NCBI GenBank assembly: GCA_943737045.1
Contig: CALSFV010000255.1
Coordinates: 496,001 to 560,000, forward strand
Reading direction: 5' to 3'
Length of the DNA stretch: 64,000 bases
DNA from: Parapristionchus giblindavisi
Lineage: Eukaryota; Nematoda; Chromadorea; Rhabditida; Diplogasteridae
The notes under the pieces: model-generated
Databases searched by the model: none
What the model saw: the letters and a program-made list of their open reading frames with translations, nothing else
What the model was told of the DNA's origin: nothing
Part shown: positions 1 through 10,581 of the stretch, piece by piece
Numbering within the stretch: position 1 is the stretch's first letter
How the letters are laid out: every line of letters starts with the position of its first letter
Made by a program: the position numbers and the translations under genes

Positions 1-160
1 AAAAACGCATGTGGGTACCCCAATATCGTGAAAATTTCAAGAAAATCGTCAATTTATGGTCCAATTTTGCGGGTGGGTACCCATGAAAGTCAAATTTTTG
101 CGGGTGGGTCTATCCCATGGGATAACCATAGACCATGTCTGAATCCTATCATCGTTGTAG

Positions 161-333
161 GATCGCGTTCACAGCGAACTCCTCGTACGGGTAGTCAAAC
201 AACAGATGCCCTGGTTACTGTAATGAGAAGGCCTACCATGGATAAAAAGAGAGGAAGAGGTATTGTAGAAAATATAAATATTATTAAAAATAATGATAAT
301 ACTTTATTATGCCTGATGAAAAATACATTATAG
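161..333 (+). CDS. Possible last exon of an upstream gene (partial)
   Basis: A reading frame after the acceptor-like TTGTAG at 155-160 encodes a basic Ser/Thr/Arg-rich peptide beginning SRSQRTPRTGSQTTDALV and runs to a stop at 331-333. It could instead splice out at a GTATTG donor near 260, just after KKRGRG. No domain is recognisable. If real, this gene runs toward the kinase gene on the other strand, so the two are tail to tail about 165 bp apart. The support is only an open frame, plausible splice sites and protein-like composition. It may be a chance frame. Confidence 0.35.
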
Positions 334-499
334 GCCATTATGTGTTAGTGATATGTTGAAGTAATGTTATTGCGTCAACATCTTTTAACTTCATTTGGTT
401 ATTGTCAATTGTTAATTAGGACATGACAGTGTACTCTCTAGAACTTTTATTCGGATTTAATGATGATGATGACGTAGTTGTCGATAGAACTGGGATAAT

Positions 500-2156
500 C
501 TAATTCTGGACTAGGAGAGGTAGATTGATCTTAGCCTTCCTAGAGGCAGATTTGACAATATCTCTTGGATCCTTTGTCTCTTGATCTGTTGTCGAGATAC
601 TGTAGTAGATATGAAATCCCTCTGATGGACTATTCTCTGTTGTACATTCGCCTCTTCTCGATGCAGATGTACTCTTGTCTACCGTAATCGTCAGAGTAAC
701 TTTCCCTTTGGGTCCAATGAATCCATAATGAGGTTTACATTGGAAGTGAGCACTGGATGTACTGATCCGATAGGCGTATGTGACATCTGTATGATTGAAT
801 AGTGTATGTTGTTGAGGAATGGTTGGATGGTTGGTAATATGAACTTTAGGTGGATCAACACTCAGAACTGATCCTTAAATGGAATATATTATCGATTGAT
901 TTTAGTGTTAATCCATACCTGCATTCTGCTTTCTCTTCTCATACACCATTCGTTCAGCTCTAGAATTATAGAAAAATATTATAGTAAAATATGGAAATCT
1001 TAGTATACTCTCTGAACTCCCAATCATATAGTTCGTTCCAATCGTATCCTTTTCCCAAACATTTATCGAATTGTTCCAGTAGATAGTCATAATCAGGGAA
1101 GTCTTCATACTCTAATGCCCAAATATTCTAGAAATGAAGAAGTATTTAGTAGTTGTTAGACGATTATGATACCTTTGCCAATTCTTGGAATGGTTTAGGC
1201 ATATTCTCAACAAGTTTCTCAAGAGTTGTTTCCTTCTTTTCTTTTTCGATCTCTTTAGGCTCCTTGTACTTTGACCATGGCAGAATTCCCATTGACATTT
1301 CAATCTAAACATTCAATCAGTATGATCTATCGATCAATATGATCTATCGAATATCATTCCTACCAATGAGTATATGAACGATATGATATCACCAGATGGT
1401 CCTTGTTCTTCTTTAATATGTACTTGTAAGGGTACATATCGAGGAGTTCCTCTAAATCCAACCACATCTCGTGGTTTACGAACCTCTCCTGATTCCGTGG
1501 TATACTGTCTCACCAAACCTTCATTATCGATCGTATTATCCTTTTATTGATTAGATAATGAATACCGTAATCTATGAGATAGACTCTAGTCTTATCGATT
1601 GCTCCAATACACATATTGTTTGGCTTGACATCTCTGTGGAGAAATCCTATTTCGTGTAGATCGCGTAGTGCTCGTGTCATCTGTAGTTTGTAGTTTGATC
1701 TCTCCTATTGATATATGATCTACCTGATCAGCAACCCTGTATACAGTACCATCACTGAATCGTCTCTCGCTCATATCTCTTCTTAAATCAGCTAGATTCT
1801 TTCCAAGTGCTTGCATTATAATGAATCCCTTCTCGTCATGAACTCCATTGGCGATGATCATTGGGAACTGCTTCTGTAGTTTGTAGTTTCATCTATTGAT
1901 ATCTCATGGTTCATCTAACCTTTCCTCTTAACTGTAGCAATACAGTAATCTCTAGTTTGAGTCTTCGTCTATCTCCTGATACTTGCCACTTTAACGCATA
2001 TTCCTTCTTTGTTTCAATATCACAAACACTGTAATCATCGGTAATCAATCAATCGATATTCTTCTACTTGATCTACCTATAAATCTGTCCGAATCCTCCA
2101 GCAGCAACATTACCTTCAACTCGATATCTCTTCAATATTAACGTATTCGTTGCCAT
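500..2156 (-). CDS. CK1/TTBK-like protein kinase with C-terminal MSP-like domain
   Basis: Nine exons on the minus strand (2156-2077, 2028-1920, 1873-1724, 1680-1566, 1518-1364, 1304-1173, 1127-1009, 959-919, 873-500) join in one frame to 424 aa. Visible kinase features are the glycine loop AAGGFGQIY (18-26), the ALK lysine (K40), the catalytic loop HRDVKPNN (128-135), DYG in place of DFG (150-152), and FRGTPRY, which matches the FRGT-RYAS segment typical of casein kinase 1/tau-tubulin kinase. A basic linker follows. The last exon (residues about 301-424) reads like a major sperm protein domain: it opens SVLSVDPPKVHITN, has CKPHYGFIGPKGKVTLTITV in the middle and ends at TAG (502-500). All catalytic residues are present, so activity is plausible. 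Nematode TTBK-like kinases are often sperm-associated, and MSP domains bind partners or form filaments; a sperm role is inference. Confidence 0.85.
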
Positions 2157-2493
2157 CTTCACCACTTCTTTCGGTGGGGTCTCTGTAAATAGCCTACGTG
2201 ATCCTTGATCTCTACAGTAATCCGAGAGTACATAGCTACAGTAATCTACCGTGTAAATGAGAATACATACCGTATCCGAGAGTCCCGACGGCTCTTGAAG
2301 CAGGTTGACTTCCATGAGTGTCAGCCACCATTGAGAAGAGTGAAGAATGGAATGAAATGGACAAATGATCATTCCATACTTGCCACTCTTGCTCTTTACA
2401 TATCTCATTCATATACTTAATTGAATGGGTCGATATATTGACTGATATATTAATATATTGATTGATTGATTGATTTCAGGTCACAATGATACA
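2157..2493. promoter_or_regulatory. Divergent intergenic region between kinase and macro-like gene
   Basis: This 337-bp gap separates two start codons on opposite strands, so it is the likely shared promoter region. It contains ATTGATTGATTG runs next to an acceptor-like TTTCAG (2474-2479) just before the macro-like start. That acceptor may be a trans-splice or 5' UTR splice site. I see no unambiguous TATA box. Confidence 0.35.
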
Positions 2494-3709
2494 ATGAATG
2501 GTCGACGTATGAGTGATACCTCTGTGTATGGAGATGCATCCATGCATCTATCATCGAGAACTTTTGATGATTCAAGACGATTCACTGATCCTGGTATGCT
2601 TATTTTATTGATTTAAATCATATTTGACACCGTACTTTTAAAATTATCATGATTTATTGGTATATTTATTTTACATGTGCAATTCAATTGTCAACCTGTT
2701 GATTGAACGTTTCATTCTCTGCTTTACAGACCAAGCTGTAATTAATGAGCTAATCGATCCAACAATAACAATCAATGATAACTTCGTATCTCTTATTCAG
2801 ATATGACATCAGTCGCAGCTGACTTCTCCTCCAAAGTTACTGTACCAGAAGATGTTGATGGATTACTAGATAGAGAGGAGTTTGATGCCATCGTTGTTGA
2901 CATAGCTCATGATGGATCACCAGGTACAGTAGACTACTGTAATCGATAATCATAATCAATACAAAGTCTCTATCTACAGTATCCGAGTTGTCTCGACGTC
3001 TGGTGGATCGTATCAACTGTTCATCTGAATTGAGAATGGAAAGGAAGAAGTTCCCTATGAAGAATAGTGGATTTGTTAAGATGTCTTCCTCTCCTCATTG
3101 TAAGTCATTAATCGATATTCATGTTCATTGATATACCGTACTCTATCATTGAAATCTTCCATATCATGAATCAATCAATAATCTCCTTTACAGATGTTAT
3201 CTTCGTGGTGGAATCAGATTCTGATCGTGCACGACAGCTAAGAGTTGGATATGAAGCTGCCCTCCAAGTTGCATTCAACACTCCTGATATCAAGAGATTG
3301 GTATGTTATTGATTGATTGATCATGCCTACAGTATACCTCGATTTATTGATTTTTCATTTCAGCTGGTCCCTCAACTGTTTTGTTCATCGATTGAACTAC
3401 TGTCAGAAGGAGATGAATATGGTGATTCTATCGTACGATCTACGTATATGTCATTTGTAAGAGGAGAGAATAATACTAAGGTACTGTAGATTACTGTACT
3501 CTATTCATTATTGATTTATTTTTAGATTGATTCCATCTCTATTGTTGGCAGTGATAACGAATGTGCCGCCCATCTCAAGGAATGTTTAGAGAAGCTAATC
3601 AGTGAGAAGGTTGGTCTTTGATCTTTGAACTCTGGAATGATCAAGGAATTCATTTTAGACAAACGGACTAATGCAGGGAAACTTGACAGGAAGTTCATTC
3701 AGAAGATGA
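2494..3709 (+). CDS. Macro-domain-like protein
   Basis: Exons 2494-2593, 2801-2923, 2980-3099, 3194-3300, 3364-3480, 3526-3609 and 3659-3709 give an in-phase 233-aa protein. After a polar N-terminus (about 35 aa), the order of segments resembles a macro domain: FDAIVVDIAHDG (first strand), SELRMERKKF plus a Gly-containing turn, YVIFVVES (the VIHVVGP-type strand), then YEAALQVAFNTPDIKRLLVPQL (the SALxxA..I.S...P.I helix and strand), and a closing IDSISIVGSDNECAAHLKECLEKL. Macro domains bind or hydrolyse ADP-ribose. Here the glycine-rich nucleotide loops are poorly conserved, so this is probably a degenerate, non-catalytic member. The ATG at 2494 is the first in-frame one; the frame stays open upstream to a splice acceptor, so a further 5' exon is possible. 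The last exon is uncertain, because reading through the preceding donor stops at about 3621. Confidence 0.6.
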
Positions 3710-4846
3710 ATAATGAATGAATTGTGCTATACTGGTCAATATTATACCCCCTAAAATATGTAATGTCGTATACTTAAGGAGAGTACTGTATATAACATTT
3801 CAATTGTATCTATATCCTCTCTCCTTTATCATCTCTCTCATTCAATATTATATTTTACCCTTTCTCATCTTATATCCCTCAATTATATGTGAATATATCA
3901 AGGAATATCCTCCTCGTAAAATTACCCCTCCTATTTCTCATCAAAATCCCGCCCCTTTCCATAATTGACAGTTAGAAGATCTGAACCCCCTTCCTTTCCC
4001 ATACTTATCAACCTTATCGACTCGATTGACTGGTATATTTGCAATGGATACAAATCAATCGATATTTACTCATTTGTTTTACACTGATCTACTCGGCTAA
4101 TAGCTAATCGGAAGGTTCCATGAATCTCATTCTTCTTGATAGTAATCGATAATTGATTGGTTAATTGATTGATTGAAGACTGATCTATTGACTGACTGTA
4201 TCATTCTATATTATAAATGATTTTTATTCCCTTCATTCTTCAAGCAATATACAATATACTTTCTATTGTATTCTTTGTTGATATGATTCTTTGTATGAGA
4301 GAATCATCTTACAATTGAGTAGATGACTAATGTATTACAAATAGTATCTCTATCACATTATTGAATCATTTCTTTTGAAATGGATATGAGAGATACGTAC
4401 ACTGAGAGATGATTCTTGAGTGTCCAAACGAAAAAAAAGCAATTATTGATTGAGTCATGGGGGAAAATAGTAAAAAAATACTATTCAATTGTATACTTTT
4501 TTATGTCGAACTTGATAGCTTCCGTTCAAAAGAAACAATTTAATGTTGGCTGGATCAGCCGAAGTCTGAATATCGATTGATAAGTGAAATTATATTACAA
4601 TTTACAAAATCAAAATAATTACACGTTGATTAAGTAGGAAACAGATCAATGAAAGGACACAATTATTGATTGATTGATCGAATGAATGAGTGATATGCCA
4701 CATTATGTCAAGTGATAGAAATGAGATGAAGAAAGGGGTACGGTAGGTTTGTTTCTAGAATCGATTGATAATGGACTATGACTATGTATGAGTGAGACTC
4801 TGTAATAAGTGGATAAAGGGAGATCAAAGATCAAAGATCAATAAAG
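3710..4846. other. Convergent intergenic region
   Basis: This is the AT-rich 3' region between two converging genes. It holds scattered ATTGATTG runs and a GATCAAAGATCAAAGATC run (4820-4839). I see no coding potential or inverted repeat here. Confidence 0.5.
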
Positions 4847-6158
4847 TTAAATATGCTGAAAGAGTAATAGAAGGAATATGATAGTTAGGAGAATAAGAAG
4901 AGCAACGAGAGCAGCAATGAGAGTTGATCCTTTCCATGAAGAATCAGATGATGGTTTATGATGGAGACGAAATAGTTCACGAGAGACTAATTCTCCGTTT
5001 GTTTCTTCCGTTGGAGGGGACAAACTTAAATCAATCTTTGAACTTTGAACTCTTTGATTCTGATTTTTAAAATTTTTTAAAATTAATTTAGTTGCAGGAG
5101 AAAAAATAGTAATTCAATTATGATATTTGATTTTTATGTCGAAATCTTTAATGTATTAATTATCTAAATTGCTCTTTGACCTTTTTGAAATGCAATTTTC
5201 TGCTGAATGCACTTCGTGGCTATGTTTCTCTTTGAAATAAGGAAACTAGAAGGGACGACTAACCTAATAGTAATTTGAGGTACTTTGTTATTAGATTTGG
5301 AAGTAGGAAGAAGTAATGGTCGATGAGTAGGAGATGTAGTCGATGGAAGAGGAAGATTGATTGATGAATCACGAGAGACTGCATCACGAACTCTGCAATT
5401 AATCTATTGCTTAAAAAATAAATATAAGTTTACATGAATATTTAAAAATGTACAAAAAAATTAATTAATATTTAAATATTCTTTTATTTTTTACATACAC
5501 TACATAACATTTTTTGCTCATTTTTCAGTTACACGATAAATATTTTTTCTTTGGGAAAAATGTGTACGAGAGTGTGTGGCCAGAACAATGAACTCGACTT
5601 TGAAATTAGCTTTTTGTGGTATTCCGTTTAAAAGGAAGCTCATAATATCATCTAGCGTTTTCGAGAAAATTAAGAAGACGAAGAATGGTTTTCTGTCCAT
5701 GTTCTACGTACTTTTCGTTTATGTTCTTATCGTTTCTGAAATAATTAAATTTTACATAAAATGTAGAGGAAACTGAATATTCACTGGTTTATGCAATACT
5801 ATTTCTCAAAAGGAAGTATGATATCATAAAGGTATCCTTCTGTGAATATTCTGAAATTTCAGATATGTAGAGACTTCGAAAAATAAAGAATCGACATGGG
5901 TATTGTTGTTTAAAAAGCCACGAGGAAGGAAACTCGAAGAATTCTTTTCGCAATTATAAATAAAATAGACAAAATAATAATTAATGATAATTAAAAATAA
6001 ATAGATAAATAGAATAATTAATAATAAATAAATAATTCGTACTCTTTAGCAAGATGTGGATTGATAACATTCTTGGGTATATTGTATTCATCATCTGCAA
6101 TTACTGTTGAAGGAGGAGGAGATTGATCCTTTGATGATGTTGGATACACCTCGTCCAT
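4847..6158 (-). CDS. Small tail-anchored membrane protein, function unknown
   Basis: Three minus-strand exons (6158-6043, 5392-5264, 5024-4847) join in phase to 140 aa. The first 110 residues are polar and Pro/Ser-rich (start MDEVYPTSSKDQSPPPS), including ELVSRELFRLHHKPSSDSSW. The last 26 form one hydrophobic segment (TLIAALVALLILLTIIF and on) followed by FQHI and TAA. With no signal peptide and a C-terminal membrane anchor, it should be a tail-anchored protein facing the cytosol or nucleoplasm, as in SNAREs, emerin-like or Bcl-2-type proteins. No SNARE heptads, LEM or BH motifs are visible. The last acceptor could be at 5025 (TTAAG) or one codon block upstream within a GATCTTT-type repeat; both keep frame. 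Intron 1 (5393-6042) is AT-rich and carries a copy of a dispersed repeat around 5560-5580. Confidence 0.65.
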
Positions 6159-9100
6159 TCTAGTATTTATATTGTTATTTGTATAATGATGTCAAATTAA
6201 ACTGGAATATCTCTAAAGGTAAATCCCGAGACAATTTTAAACTTCGCTCTGGAAACGTTCTCTGGAATACAGAGAAAGCGAGAGAATTTTGCCAGATCGG
6301 AGAGTTCCAAATTGGCGTGAATTTTTAACAAATGAATAGAGGAAGCGAAGATCAGAACAGTTAATCAATAATGTTCAAAGGTCAAGAAAAAAAGAGCGCT
6401 CAAAGTTTCTTAATTTGTTATTATTATGAAAATTTAGCCGCATAAAATCAATCAATAATCGATAAGGTCAATGTTTAATCTTATAATGGAAGAATAAGAT
6501 CATAACGATTAGGGACATTAGAGGAACAGGTAAAGCAATGTGAGATGAGAAGAGCCAGTTCTATTAATCGATATGAATCACAACTTTATTGATTGATTAG
6601 ACACAATCAATAGATAAATATCCTAATTATGACGTCAGAAATTGAGTGGGAGGAGGATGAAACATGAGTACATTGAATGAGAAAGGAATGACTTGATAAT
6701 GTAGAAGAAGAAGAGAATGGTCAAGTAATTAGGATGAAGAGAAGAGATATCGAGAGGGAGAGGGAGAGGGAGAGAGGAGAGAGGAGAGAGATGAGAGAGA
6801 GGGTGAGGGAGAGGGAGAGGGAGAGGGAGAGAGAAGAGGGAGAGGGAGAAGGAGAGGGAGAGGTAGAAGTGGGTGGGGGGAGTTCAGAAAAAGGACGGAG
6901 AAAGTGTAGAGAAATGAGTTAGTTTGATAGAATAGGTACATTGTATTGGAAAGTTAGTCAATCCATTTAGACTTTGACAATAACCCTTCCTTTACCCTCC
7001 CCTTACTTCTTTCTCCCATATTCTATCCCTCTCCCCATCCCTCTCCCTCTCCCTCTCCCCCTCCCTCTCCCTCTCCCCCTCCCCGTCCCTCTCCTTCTCC
7101 TCCCTCTTCCAATCTACAGACTGACTACTAGCAAACAGTATGTACCATGAGAGAGGGGTACACATTTCTATCCTAACTTCTGTTGTGAACATTCGATAAC
7201 ACGTGGGACGAAAGATCAAAGATTAACTCTAATTTGAATTTGCAGACAAATTCAAATGTGAAAAAGTGTGGATTAGAATTTCTAGGTAGATGAAGAAGGA
7301 GAAGATGGAGAGGGACAAATTATGGAGTCGTCCTTCTACTTTTGCAGAGGTAGAGGGAGAGTTCTAGATAGGGGAAGAGGGAGAGGGAGAGGAGATCCTA
7401 CTCGGTTCTACATCTCGTTTTTCTTTTGGAGAAGAAGCTTATTGAGAGGCCTCAAGAGGGAAGAGGAAGAAGAAGAAAAGGAGAGGGAGAAGAGGACAAA
7501 TTGTGAAATAAGTAATGAAGAGACATGGAGGATAATAAAGAAGTTATGTCTTCAATGAAGATGAAGATGTCTACGGTCTTACTGTATATTTAATTAATCA
7601 ATGAAAAGATCATGATCTTGTGATCTTTTCGGTGATTAATTGCTGTGTTCAAAGCGAGAAAATCAGAGAAAACTCTCCTCGTTTTACCCACTCTCTCGCC
7701 TCTTTTTCATTTTTTTTCGTGATTTTCTCATAAGATTGTGTGAGAGGAACGAATAAAGTGGATTATGACAGAGAAAGAAGAAGAAGAATAGAATGGAATG
7801 GTGACAAGAAATGAGTCAGAGATCAAAAGAAGCTGATTGAATATCTTAATGAATGATCGTGAATGGAATAAGGAGAGGTAGAGAAGGAGAGGGAGAGGGA
7901 CAAAAAGGGAGAGGGAGAGAAGGAGAGGGAGAGGGGCAAAAAGGGAGAGGGAGAGAAGGAGAGGGAGAGAGACAAAAAAAGGAGAGGTAGAGACGAAGAA
8001 ACAGCGATAACAATGTAGAAGGAAAGTTCACGATTCGATAGCTAAAATGCACTGAAAACAAGAGAAGAAAAGGGAATAACAGAGGAAAATGGATCAATAT
8101 TGATCATTTCATAAGTGATCACTTTGATGTTGACTGTCAGAAGAAAGAAAAGAGGAGGGAATGGTATCTAATTGTAAGATAAGCATGGCTAACTACATAT
8201 AATTCACGGAGATTTAGCGTATCTTATATGTATTATGAGTAAAGAAAGGAACAAAAGTCCTTCCAAAACTTCTTGTCTCGGTTATATTGAAGAATTATTG
8301 ATAGGAATATGTGACAAAAGTTTATGGGAAAGGTCAGTATGAAAAGGAAAGAAAGGGAAATGAATGAAAGGATCGTTAAAGAGAGTTGTGATAGAAAAGG
8401 CAAAAGAGTTTTCTTCTAATCTTTTTTTTTGTTTTTTGACCAATTATTGATCCGAAAATAATGAGAAAGAAGTTTGAAAGGAAAGAAGTATCTTTGTTAG
8501 TCCTGGTTGTTTCATGTTTCACGAAGGAGCAAAAAGAGATTTTGTTCCCATTGGTGAAAGTAAACAAAAGGAATGAATATAGGAGGGAAGGGAAGGAAAA
8601 CGAATGAACAGAAGTTTTAACTATTATTTGATTACAACTGTAATATTTGATCTTTTCTTGTGTGGTTCAAAAATTTTCTGAAATATGAAAAAAAGTGTTA
8701 GGCAGTGCTAACAATGAAATCATTCGGATCTAAGAAGAAAACATTGATTGAGTTACTATAGAATGGTGTTCGATTACTAATAATGATTTCCCCCCACAAA
8801 TACGAAATGAACAAAGAAGCGAGATATTATGCAAAGCAAGGAGTGTTTTCCTTTCTTTTCACAACTTTTTAAGAGAACATTTGCCAATGGGAAAGAGTCG
8901 CAAATATTGGCGTCTATTCACGTTCGAATACAATTCATCACTGTAACAATAGAAATGAACAAAATATTGTTATTCTACTCTGCGAATAATAAAATATGCT
9001 CAATAAATTACAGGAACATAAATATCTAAGATTGGTTATATTGTCATCAAAGAAAGGAGGGTGAGAGAGTGTGTAAAACGTGGAGAGTTTTCTATGATTT

Positions 9101-10581
9101 ACTTTTCTTTTTGCAACTTTGAACAGAAAACAAAAGAAGAAAAAGAAGAAGAAATAGATCGAATAGAAGATGTTCTATTCCCCTTTTTGAGAACGAATGA
9201 TTCATCTATGTATAGTGATGGTCAATCGACTCCCGTTTTTTGACCATCGCTCTCTCCCTCTCCCTCTCCCCTCCCATCTCTCCCCCCTCCCATCTCTCTC
9301 TCCCTCTCCGTCTCAATTGCTTGTCGGAATATAGCGTTCTTCCACATCTCCCACCCTTCTGTGAGCACGGACGGACAAATAGAGATTGATCTGACGATGA
9401 AGAGGGAGAGGGAGAGAGGGGGGAGAGGGAGAGAGATAGAGAGAGGGAGAGGGAGAGACCGAGAGGGAGAGAGGGGGAGAGGGAGAGAATATTTTGAGAA
9501 GTCATAGCTGCGGGGATACACATCTCTTGTCTCCGTCTCAATGTATCATAGAAGGAGATGTCCTCTGTCATGGGTTAATACGAGGAGAAGATGGAGAGGG
9601 AGAGGGAGAGGGAGGAGAGGGAGAGGGAGGAGAGGAATAAGGAGAGGGAGAGGGAGGAGAGGAATAAGGAGAGGGAGAAGAAGAGGGAGAGGGAGGGGTG
9701 AATATAGAAGACTCAAACTGGATAAGAGGTCATCTCCTTGAGAAGATTAGAAGAATATGGAGAAGAGGTTTAATGGATAAAGGAATGAAGGGGGAGGGCA
9801 GAGGGCAGAGGGAGAGAAGGGAGAAGGAGAGATAGAGAGAGGGAGAGAGGGGTAGAGAGATGGTGATAGATTTCGGATTATCAGTTGGCCTTACTAATCT
9901 GAGCTTATGTCACTAACTAGATTACTATCCCTGATAAATATATCAACAGATTACTAAGATGTACACTAAGCACACTTTACTATACACTTGTTCATCATGA
10001 TAAAGAGTATGATACTGTAATTTGGAATATCGATTGATAGTAGGAAATGAAAGAAATAGAAATGATTGATATCGAGACTACGTGGTGCCAACCGAACATT
10101 GTGGGAAGAAAAATGCCTTAATTTAATTTAATTTATTATAGATCAAAAAGATTTGGAACAAAGAGCCAGTGGTTTGTATTATAGCGAGAATGTAAATTCG
10201 ATGTTTATGTGAAGTGATTCTTTTATTTCTTCCTTTTGATCTCATACAAGACGGTCGCTTTTCATTCTCAATGAATAATGGTAAACGATTCATCTTTATT
10301 AATAAATTAATATTGATTATTTATTAATTTATTATTGATTAATAAAGGGAAAAGTTATCTTTGTGAAACACTATGTTTGAACGACTAGATTCTCGTATTG
10401 AAGTTGGGAATACAGTTGATTGCTAGTTTACTTCCCATATAAATTCTTCAAATATGATTTGTTCTCAATTTTGATCTAGAATTGTGAAAATAATACAAAA
10501 AATAGGTAGACTAACGACTCTTCTTTTCACACTCGCTTTAAATTTTTTTCGTTAATTTTGAAGACCAAGATCTCATTTCAG
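6159..10581. other. Intergenic region rich in GA/CT hexamer blocks
   Basis: This 4.4-kb region has no convincing exon. It holds blocks of GAGAGG/CTCCCT hexamers in both orientations (about 6745-6875, 7021-7110, 9241-9310, 9400-9490, 9590-9700, 9785-9860), a 36-bp tandem repeat at 7865-7985, and AT-rich spacers. Long frames rich in RGRGRG, SLSLSL or ERERER are translations of these repeats. The 5' exons of the lysine-rich gene downstream may lie in the last kilobase, but I could not fix them. Confidence 0.6.
7865..7985. repeat. 36-bp minisatellite, three units
   Basis: The run CAAAAAGGGAGAGGGAG recurs at about 36-bp spacing (the CAAAAA segments begin near 7901, 7937 and 7973). It is a higher-order repeat built from the GGGAGA hexamer. 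Confidence 0.75.

Noticed and set aside
3717..3968. Hydrophobic frame after the macro-like gene
   Set aside because: AT-rich 3' flank with no splice context or homology; composition explains the hydrophobic codons.
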